Shown in pieces: positions 26,732 through 36,215 of a DNA stretch of 64,000 nt. Numbering within the stretch: the stretch's first letter is position 1; each line of letters opens with the position of its first letter. The translations under genes and the position numbers were made by a program. The notes beneath the pieces are model-generated. The model made no database searches, had not been told where the DNA came from, and saw only the letters and a list, made by a program, of their open reading frames with translations. The stretch spans positions 2,666,001-2,730,000 of the forward strand of contig JAOVFP010000016.1 in the NCBI GenBank assembly GCA_025738555.1, written 5' to 3'. The DNA is from Cyathus striatus. Lineage: Eukaryota; Basidiomycota; Agaricomycetes; Agaricales; Nidulariaceae.

Positions 26732-28409
26732 GTTGGGAGTCTATTGATACTTTTACAAGTAAATCCAAAGTGAGGTATTTTGATGAGAGGAAGTCCAGTG
26801 ATGCTGATGGTTGTCCGATGCTTGGTTCTTTTATAGCTGGTGGGCACTCGGCGCCTTCAGGTTCACGTGGCACGGGCAAGAGTATAGGCTCCAAAAGCGT
26901 AACGACGTCGACGATCGATGCTGGAGGGAGATCACCACTTCCGTACCCAACGGTTAGCGTGAGATGACGTCATGTTTCCTAACCAAGCAACTCCACCTAC
27001 CAAGACTTACTCCGATTGGCTAATCAGCTATCTTTTCGATCGTTTTATCTCTTTACAGAACAATCAAAGATTCGAGACCGCGTGAGTCGCATACATTGTA
27101 TATTTCGTGGATTAGTGTAGTTGTCGGCTTGGTCTATGTATATGAGCTGGGAATAATTACCGTACAAAAGAGAATAGAATACCGCCACCCGCCTTTCTAA
27201 CGCCTCTCACCAGCCGAACCCGGCAGGTCGTCGCCGTTCTTCCGCCTGGCGGAAGGAGTCAAGTTCTGACAGAAAGATAAACGAGGTCCCAACGCTGGGC
27301 AGACCGACTTACTCTGATATGAAATGACGGCTTTAGCGTTACTCCACTCCGTGCTCTCAAATTAAGTAAGTACAGCAATTGGAATTTCAGGGCTGACGTG
27401 CAGTGGTTGTAATATGCGTATGATCGCCTGCAAAAGAACAACTTCTGATATCATTCGCTTGGTAGCCTTGGTTTCTTTACAAAAAATTCATTGCATAGCA
27501 GTTTACACAAAGCATACACGCATGCCTTCAAAAACATTACGTAGTTGGACCGAATAGCAAAGACTCGTTTTTGGGGTGCTGTCAAACTCCAATGAACAGG
27601 ATGGATATTACGAGCTTAGAAAACTTAGAGAACGGCCACCGGCGAAGTAATATCATTACGTAAGTAAACATCACCTTGCTTGCGATTAAAATAAATCGCA
27701 TTGCGAAGGGCTCGGGGGTGGGATTTTGAAGCTCGAAGATCAATACTTAGCTTCGCTGCTTAACAGAGCTCAAAATGTGGATACAGCAGCCAAGGGACAG
27801 CCTTTCAGGTCTAGATGTTCCTTACAGGCAAATCAACGGTGATAGTAGGCGATAGCACGAGCATATTGAGTGCACCAAGAGCGCATACTACCTGAGTCTC
27901 AGAACAGGCCAATGACATTGTGGAGTCACATCAATCCTCTCCCTGACAAGACTCGAGTGGCATTTGATGTTAAATACTCGCACCCTATGCGTCAACATCT
28001 ATCGAATGACTTGATAGAGTTTCTTGACCATAGCACGCCCGCATCGAGGTTATAGATACAGAGCATTGGTCGATTAAGACAACTTGAATGTCGGGCAGTT
28101 CGTGGTAATAATTTGGAATGCGCTCCAGACGGCGTCAGCTGAACGAAGTGGAGTTCGATGTGGTCGACTCTTTAACACCGTTGAATAACTAGTTCAGCAT
28201 TTTGGGATTCGTGATCTATGTTCTATTAACAATAAGTATCGTTGTATGCCTCACATGTGCCAATCAGCCTGCAAGAATCTGTCAACCACCCCGGTCCCAA
28301 ATCGTCAAAAACATCTAAATGGCATTTGATATTCCAGGGTGATGAGACTAGTAGGGAACTCCTCCGATACAGGTCATCAGTGTTTCATGAACATTAAGAT
28401 AGAAGTTTC
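26732..28409. other. Intergenic, 1.7 kb, no supported gene
   Basis: Contains the polyol dehydrogenase promoter, with CACGTG at 26864-26869. Short frames at 26770-26967, 27259-27441 and 27870-28055 show no domain. No tRNA or repeat was recognised. Confidence 0.4.
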
Positions 28410-30615
28410 CTATTTTCTCCCAGTAGGCGAGCACTCCGTATTCCAGTCGGTCGGAACAAGATCATTGACGCGCTCGCGGAATGCAGCAAGCGTACAGAAC
28501 TCGGGGTGACCTTCTAGATGTTTTCCATCCTCGGAACATACGGGGAGCGCCATATTGCGGTTTTGGTATCGCATGCGAACGTCTAACATGAAACAAGGAG
28601 TGAGGTAGTGGCGACAGGAATGGAGTATGTTTACACACAATGCTCAACTGATGGCTTTCCTCCTAGCCGCGACAAGATCGACTGGGTTGGTTTGTTACTA
28701 CTTTCAGTTCCCGATGATATTGGTTTCTGGAACAGTTCGAAGGTTATTGATGCAGTGAATGCAGGCCATCTGATTGTAAATATTTAAGATGGGACGTCTG
28801 CATTAGACGTATCAGAACCTACTTTTCATCATAGACATCAAAGGTCGAGCACATAGCAGCAATAGCGGTATCGTGAGTACTGTGCACGAGTATCTTCAAC
28901 GGATCTTGACTGTCTTCTACCTTGTGCTGCATCTTCTGCGCCATATCACCCAAGAGATGACCCATTCCAAGTCTTCGGACTTCTTCGGTTTTGTCTAACA
29001 GTGAAGGATAAGTTATCAGAGACCCGGTTAACGTGCAGTAAAATGACTATCTAACATCCTAAATTATCAATAGTTAGTCTCGTGTGGCTTCTACTACACA
29101 TAATATAACCACTTGCCTGCAAACCACTCGCTTACGACAGCTCTTTCCTATTGTCTATATCAATCATCAATGAAATGCTTGTGGCATGAAGAAACGTACA
29201 ATAACGTCTACGATGCTCTTATCCTCGAATTCTGGTGGAACTTTAATTCCATGGGCTACAGAGGCCCTTATCTACCGTATATATAAGCCAGATTCATAAA
29301 AGGGAATATGCTTAACATACTGTGTCCATCACTCCAGACGCCCTCGGTTTGCCATCGATTCGTATAGGATTTCCGTCAATATACTTTGACACTTTGCTGT
29401 CTAACCGCTCCAATGTTTTGTTGTATGCATCAGCAGCAGCTGGTATAATATCAATATAAACACTTCGTAAATCGATAAATCACGCACCTCTAGCAAATCC
29501 AACCTGCAGAATTTCAAGACGCTTGCACGAGTAAGTGTTGCCTATTAAGTTTTCATCTTTACCGTTTCTGAGATTTATGCGTGAGATATGTCAGGGAAAG
29601 ACGAACACAATATCATTCATACCGAACCAGAAGCGGAGGGACAGCAGCGGCATGGCATTTCCCTGATGGATACAATCCGTGAACAATTTGTTGTAAGGAC
29701 TCCATTGTCCGCGGCATGTTGGTGCTCCTATACATTCATTATGCGGTACCCTATATTAAACAGGAGCAGCATATACCTAAAGTAAACGGTATCTTTTGAT
29801 TGTAATTCATCGGGAAGAAAGCCTAGTCTGAAATGATGTGATTCATTAGGCGATGTAAAGACAGTCAGAAGAATTGCCATACTTTTTCACATAGAGTCGT
29901 CTTAACGAATCTCCGTAATTAAAAGTTGACTGTGAGATTAAGCACTTAGAAAACGAAAGGAAGTTAGAAATATACAATATACCTGTCGTCCAAGATCTGT
30001 CAGCTCTCCTAACAGACTAACATATGACCAGGCTAGATTGAATATTTCACGGTAGCTCATGAACTAATTCAAGTTACACACCATTCTCCGCTCGTCACCG
30101 TGCCATCCGGTCGTTCCACCAACGTTCTGTGCTGAAGTATATCATCCAGGTCACTCTCTGTTGGGCTAAGGATTGTAGGTACGGCGGCTCTAAATTGCCT
30201 TGCGGTCTTACACATGTTCCAAAACTCGGGTATATGCGCCGGAGGCCCTTTCATACGCACTCCCACAGGCGTTCTTTCTCCTGAAAGTATCGATTCTTCA
30301 GTGAAGAGCAGTTGGCACCCCATAACAATATGACGCACCATGTCGCACATACACATGTACCTGTTCTAGTTGCAGACCTTCCGGAGCAACTGGATAGCGA
30401 TCGACTTCAAGTGGAACTTGAGGGTATCTATAGACGTGATGTGATGCGTTTCGAAGAGTGTCTTGAGACGGCATGCTCAAACTGTGTTGAAGTGTATCGG
30501 CAAGCTCGACTTCAAACGACGTATTTAATTCAACACGACTAGAAGATGTTACTGATATGATGCCGAAGAGAATTACAGAGAGTCTGAAGCGCAAACTAGA
30601 ATGTCTGTGTAGCAT
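28410..30615 (-). CDS. Secreted histidine acid phosphatase
   Basis: The N-terminus MLHRHSSLRFRLSVILFGIIS is a signal peptide or anchor. The active-site motif RHGERTP is rebuilt by intron 30281-30338, and the proton-donor motif STHDTAIAA lies near 28880, so both catalytic elements of the histidine phosphatase clade 2 (phytase, acid phosphatase, MINPP) are present. Intron 30017-30081 was chosen because it yields GECLLGELTDLGRQ, with a Cys conserved in the family; exon 30016-29983 follows. The end (VRMRYQNRNMALPVC, CTLAAFRERV) is also family-typical. At least eight short introns. It would hydrolyse phosphomonoesters outside the cell; exact substrate unknown. Confidence 0.87.
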
Positions 30616-31147
30616 ATAAGTAGTATTGAAGAATTGAAGAGTTGGAGCAAGTTGGAGCTTGCAAGAGTTGGCGTTCTAATGAACTTTCTGCGTATGCTTG
30701 AAAACGCTAACAGTTGATATTTAGATATCGAGGGCGATTTATAAGGTAGTCGTCGTCGTCGAAGTGGTCGTCCGAGCTCTTAAGCAGCGATAAATTTCTA
30801 TCTGTCCGGAGTCCGTCGTCAAGATAATCACGTGCTACTGGCGCCAGAATACTTAGAATAATAGAAATTGTTAGAAATTGCTTAGAACACTTCTCTTATC
30901 AACTTCTGACTTTACTACAACCTACACATATCAAGATGACTGGCCAGTATTGAAGTTGAATATTCTTACACAAAATAAATTAAGTCCGTGGATATTCAGG
31001 GTCGGTATGTATTTTACAAGCAGTACTTCATACCAACTTCATACTTATGAAAGAGTGATGATGAAAGACGGTAGCAAAGGGCTACGGTGAGGCAACTTGT
31101 ATAAATTGGTGGAGTCCCAAAGGCAGAATCTTATGATCTTCTAAAGA
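30616..31147. other. Intergenic, phosphatase promoter and DUF6534 3' UTR
   Basis: No gene recognised. A gtcgtcgtcgtc triplet run lies near 30748-30760. Confidence 0.4.
30829..30834. promoter_or_regulatory. CACGTG palindrome upstream of acid phosphatase
   Basis: A CACGTG core 214 bp before the phosphatase ATG, flanked as tCACGTGc. CACGTG is the core bound by the bHLH regulators Pho4 (yeast) and NUC-1 (Neurospora) at phosphate-repressible acid phosphatase genes. Only the motif is seen; regulation is inference. Confidence 0.35.
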
Positions 31148-33255
31148 CTAACTGTTGAACGAGGAGGTCGCTGATTCCCCAAGACTGCTATCTGAGTGAT
31201 TTTCTAAACTACTCTGAGGCGAGTTCTATATGTGGCAGCAGCGTAATTAGTCATGAATAGCCACTTACAGTATTCTGAGCTGTAATTTTTACCTTTGGTT
31301 CTGGGAGCCTCGATCGTGGACCATCGGTAATAGTCTCAGTGACAACATATACGTCTATTTGTGTTGGTGTCTAGACGACAACGATTAGCCAAGGTTACAA
31401 CGGTAAATAATGAAGCGTGCCTTCTCTCCATCTGATCTACGAAGAGCAGACCTGATACGGCGTGGTCGGAAGGCAGAAATCCCAGGACCCCCTGCTTCAC
31501 TTGTTTCGGAATTACGAAGGATTTGTCTAGAGTTCAAACTGAAGCAACATTACACTCAAGATACACATACAAGCTGTTTTAGCGATCACTCACGAGCAAA
31601 GGAAAGTGTTTGCGTAGACTAATGATCGGAACTTCAATGTCAGTACACACTCGTGTTTCTGTCAGCGCGGGGAAAACGTACGACGACTGATTAAGAAGCA
31701 AAGTGCCAAATATACCCAAGTTTTGGGTACAGCTAGGTACTGTAGCATACTTATTCAGACAACGGCTGCAGATTCACGAATTTATAACATACCGTAACAA
31801 GGCAAGCAATTGAAGCAACGCTGTAAAATCAAAATTTAATATTGATATAATTATAGCATTATTGAGGGGTCTTACCTGGTCAGCAGCCCAGAGTTGATTG
31901 AAAAAATAATCAAATAATCAATAACTTCGTCAGACCTGTGAATCGCTCAATCGACTTGGAAACCAGAGAGAACGAAGGAAAGGTACCGCTTGAACCCTGT
32001 CCGTTTTTGCTGCAGGAAATATGAAAGAGAGATGGCGATTCCCGTATCACAAAAGGCAGCGCTTGACAATCGTAGTATGCTAGGTATCTATACGCAGTAT
32101 TGTTCTTAGAAAGTGCCTTCTTGATTGCAACGTATTTAGCGAATACCTTCGCACTTCCAAACTTGGCAAAATCTTTCAAGAGTAAAAATTGCACCGCGGA
32201 AACTGAACAGCAACATGATGACCATATGAAATTATGTAAATTCAGTGCTGCCGTACCTTCTCCACTGACTACACAGATATTGGTGTTTTGTTAATAAAGT
32301 CTCGGTATTTATATCATGAATCACGAACCAAAGTGCAGCAATGAAAGTGTAAGCTAGAGAAAACGTTAATGACTCGAGAAAAGGCAAGAGAGAATATTAA
32401 TACCAATATTCCAGTAAGTATGTAACGGTGGCCACTGACTATGTAGGAGAATATTAGTGATGAGGATTAAATGTATTCCACCGAAGGAAATAAAAGTTAC
32501 GTTTCCATACACGAAAAGCTAAAAAACTGAAGAAGATTGTAAGCACATCTTTGTGAATCATAATATTCAGCCATACGTACGTTTCTGAAATGCCAGAAAT
32601 TGCCATCTAACTGCAAGGTCAATCACGGAAATATTACAACAAATTCTTATACTTGCTGATAGTGCTAACTCCACCTAGAGAATGATGAAGTATAAGTACT
32701 CGTAACTAATGCAAACAATATTGGTCGATACAACATACATTGAGACTCCTGCCAATCCGCCGCGTCTGTCAGTATAACCCATCTTCCGCAGCGATCCTGT
32801 ACATACCATACAGAAATACGGCGTGGGGCTTTGGTGACTAGATAGTACCAAGATGCATGTCCCACAAGGAAAACTGAGATGGTATTGAGGATTCTGGGTG
32901 GCAGAGTTAGGCGGAAATGCGCAGCGAAAGAAATTAACTAACAACACTGAGGTAACCTGGAATACCTGTTAGCTAAGTTTTATTTCCAAAGGTTGTGATT
33001 CCTACCAGAAACTTAATTAGAATTGGATCTTTCTTGAATCTCTGGAAGTACTTATATGCCTGTGTCAATGAAATTCCATAGAGACTATGATTTGATTTAT
33101 CAGTTTGTCAGTTATACAGTTGTACAAAAGGATCTAGGCACACACATAGAAGAGATGATCAGCCCAAGAAGAGTCATTCCTAATGCCACTTCATCCAGTC
33201 GCGTCCTACCAATGTGGTCAACCGCGTCTGATTGTAAAGTCGTGTTGGTAGCCAT
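31148..33255 (-). CDS. DUF6534-type multi-pass membrane protein
   Basis: Start MATNTTLQSDAVDHIGRTR, then a first helix LGMTLLGLIISSI joined over an intron to LYGISLTQAYKYFQRFKKD, a signature of the DUF6534 family abundant in Agaricomycetes. A later exon gives LNTISVFLVGHASWYYLVT, again family-typical. Near the C-terminus are the membrane segment TWVYLALCFLISR and a hydrophilic tail ending PRSRLPEPKVKITAQN, then a Ser-rich stretch (SSLENHSDSSLGESATSS) and TAG at 31148. The family is predicted to have seven helices; function is unknown. Many short introns; middle exons (32000-32600) were not all resolved. Confidence 0.7.
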
Positions 33256-33390
33256 AGTCAGTATTAGGGAAGAATACGCAGAGAAGGGGACTGGGCAAGA
33301 AAGAAGCCACAGCTCTAAAAGAGACTTAAGGGTGCTTAAAGCTTCGAAGCCTGGGATATCATCCCGTCGGGTGGGAGTATGTTTCCCATA

Positions 33391-34000
33391 TCACCGGAAC
33401 GCGAGAAAATATAACTCGGGAACTACGTACTGCCCCGGACTTGATTCGGAGATGCAGGTGTTATCTGGAAAGACTGCGAGAAACGTCATCCAGTGCCGTC
33501 CACTGACAAGGGATAACTCCAGAGTATTTGATCCCGGTAGAACGGTAAGTGAGTAATCTGGCGCTCCAGACGCCCCAGCAACGGGAGCAACACAACCTAA
33601 CCATGAATACACATCAGGAAGTACAACAGGGTGTGAGTAGGATTGAACAGTAATGATCCTGATTCCGACATCGTTACCTTTAGGCCAGGAAGGAAAGGTA
33701 GTAAATCCAATAGAGAAAATAGCCCGTCGCCCACTCGTACATAGAAGAAATTGATGGTCACTGGGAACAGAAGGACGATACAATAAGACACCCACTGATT
33801 TACCGTGGACGAAAGACTGAAGTTTGTGAAAATCGTTCCAGTGAAGGCATTGCATTACTTAAATTGAGCAATTGACCCGGTATGATGTAATATCTGTATC
33901 CCAGGCAGCAGGCATCGTGAGAGGATTTCGCATTTCGGGCGTTGAGCGCAACACAATCAACAGTAACAAGTAGCGGGAGAAGCATGAAGGTCAAGCTCAT
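33391..34000 (-). CDS. Hypothetical small secreted protein (structure unresolved)
   Basis: Two overlapping minus-strand frames look coding. One starts MSLTFMLLPLLVTVDCVALN (34000), a plausible signal peptide, and runs 66 codons. The other covers 33855-33391 (154 codons) with a hydrophobic, Pro/Gly-rich composition (WLGCVAPVAGASGAP). They may be exons of one gene, but no GT-AG join keeps frame, so the model is open. No family recognised. It lies between a DUF6534 gene and a GH16-like gene on the same strand. Confidence 0.3.
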
Positions 34001-34174
34001 GTATGCTAGCTAGTACAGAGTTTGGGCGCTGATAAGTAGTCCGATTATTTGGGTCGAGAAACCGATTCTGACATATTTATAGGCTCGAATCATTTCAATA
34101 CAAAATAGGGATAAAGAATGGATCATTGGGCAGTATGCGCGTGTAGGCATCACGCAACAGTAAATGCTCAGCAG

Positions 34175-35287
34175 CTATCCAGTGCGGGTGACTTGTACAT
34201 TTCTGATCTTGTAAGTGGTCGTTCCTGTAGGTCCAGGAGATCCAGAAGAGCCTTCCATCTAAATAAATGAGAGTTTATCCAGATATCAACACGAGTATGA
34301 CATACCTGAAGATTGATGATCCTTGTATCGAGACCCAAGGTCAGCGTCATATGTAGGTTTATGATGAACAGGTATACGCACAGCCAAAGTGGTTTCCCAA
34401 CGAAGCCCTGTCCATACTGGGTAGCGCGCAGAGTGTTGTCCATGTAGAATTGAATTTTCACATCTGCATTGTTTGATTCAGCAGTGAGAATAGCTTTCAG
34501 GGAGTGGAAAGAAAGGTCGGCCGGCCAGCTCGCCAAATCCGAGCGGACAACGGAGGAAGTGTTGAATGTGTTGAACCAGTTATCATCTGTTCCTTTCCAC
34601 TCGCCAATATCGGTCTCGGGTGGCCAGCCATTAACAGCCTATTATGGTTGTGAAAAAAAAGACGAACACTGAACGTGTCACCGAGAGCTTACAGTCAACC
34701 TAAACGAGTAATTTCATTTGTCAGGAGCGGCGTTTTTATCCTGAAGATAACTTACGAACCAAAACGCAGGCCAGGTACCTCGAGTAGTAGGAGAACTGAA
34801 TTCACCAGAAATTGTATATGCATTGGAGCTCGTGACAGTAATCTGTGCTTTAGCGTGAACGGCACCGCTACGATACATATTAGATAATTCGGCGGTCAAC
34901 CAAAGCTTAAAAGTTACCTTGCATAGTGAATAGCTGGATGAGGATTGGCTGTACTGGTAGGCGGAGATGGATTGGAAGTTGGGGTCGCAATGAGATTAAG
35001 GGTATTTGAGGCAACCACGATGTTACTGTGATCGGAGGAGCTGCCTTTCATACGTGCACCTATGTTCGAATAATATGGGCATGTTGTCAGGAATATACAT
35101 ACAACCGTTAATACAGACTTCCATTGTGATCAGAGCCCCAAGGGTACAGGTATGCCCAATAACTCTCAAAGGTCGAGTAAGAAGAGAATGAAGTCGAAGG
35201 AATCACTGTTGTGTCAGCATTCGCCGCAGGTAATGCGGATAGAGCAGCGAGTAATTGTGCACAAAGTACCACAACACTAACAAGCAT
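34175..35287 (-). CDS. Secreted GH16-like beta-glucanase/lectin-fold protein
   Basis: ATG 35287 opens a clear signal peptide (MLVSVVVLCAQLLAALSALP, cleavage likely after AANA). The mature protein includes FESYWAYLYPWGSDHNGSARMKG, SGAVHAKAQITVTSSNAY, ISGEFSSPTTRGTWPAFW and, after an intron, WPPETDIGEWKG. ETDIGE fits the GH16 catalytic E-x-D-x-x-E pattern, with Glu nucleophile and acid/base. The end is TTTYKIRNVQVTRTG. The fold is concanavalin A-like; cell-wall beta-glucan or galactan would be the usual substrate. Roughly 300 aa, several introns. Catalytic activity is inferred from the motif only. Confidence 0.75.
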
Positions 35288-36215
35288 ATCAGCTAAATGT
35301 TTCTAGTTAAGAGGCATCCTACTTACATTAACGTCATTATTTGCTAGTAAAGCTTCGACAGAAACTGGGAAGTGCGTTTTATAACTCAACAAAGAAAAGA
35401 ACGACATAGCACAGAAGTCAAGGCAATGATCACAAGGTTTGGTTCACCAGACCGTAGAGGAAGAACGATATAGTGTCCACCAAATTATCTGACGGACCGT
35501 AGTAATTGTACTGACCAGGAACAGCTGCCAGTGAAGCACGCGTAGTTGGTGTTGCACGGACCGAGGCATTTCTTCTTTGAGGTTCCGAGATGGATCCGTT
35601 TTAACAAGAGCTCATATGGCATACCGAAGCGAACAGCACAGTGGAGTAGTCCAGGAAAAGCATCGGCCAGAGGATACTTCTGAGTTGAATTGGCTAGACC
35701 ATGTGTGCGGACGCTGTAACCAGGTTATATTGATAACTTGATGATAACTTGGTCGGACTGCCACCAAAGTACCGTGCAGAGCATGGTATGGCCATACAAG
35801 AGAGAGAGAGAGAGAAAGAGTCTTAAACATGATGCTGGTGATGGTTATTGGTCAAGGGACGGTTGGACTTGTCTGAAGTTGTCTTTTTTGGTTGTGTTCC
35901 GCATCGATCAATAACCATCTTGGTCCTCGGTGTTTGCGCCTTGTCCTCCTGACCTCTTTCTACCACTTGGTACCCGATGAGTATCATTTCAAACAAATAT
36001 ACTCAGACAGTTCTCGTGACTGTTGTCTGCACAATCCAACATTGTGAGCTCAGCGCTCAGACGCCGCCCCAGGCAAATTTGTCTTTGAACCGGGCCACAC
36101 CTTACCGAACAACAACTTCGCGTTACCCGCAAACTGCCACAGTTCGCTGGTTGGGCTTCCCCGGCATTTGACCTCACTTTTTTTTTTAGTCTTGATACCA
36201 TTGCCATCGAGTTAG
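35288..36215. promoter_or_regulatory. Divergent intergenic region between GH16-like gene and acyl-CoA synthetase
   Basis: 0.9 kb between two divergent starts, holding both promoters. It includes a short GA-repeat at 35799-35820 and a run of ten T at about 36178-36187 shortly before the synthetase ATG. No gene recognised. Confidence 0.4.
35799..35820. repeat. GA dinucleotide microsatellite
   Basis: About nine AG units, followed by an imperfect AAAGAG end. Confidence 0.8.

Noticed and set aside
26770..28055. Short frames in the 1.7-kb spacer as small proteins
   Set aside because: All under 70 codons, no conserved pattern, typical chance frames.
30017..30081. Other acid phosphatase introns of 18 or 49 nt at this site
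   Set aside because: They are too short or give a stop or lose the family Cys; the 65-nt intron restores GECLLGELTDLG.
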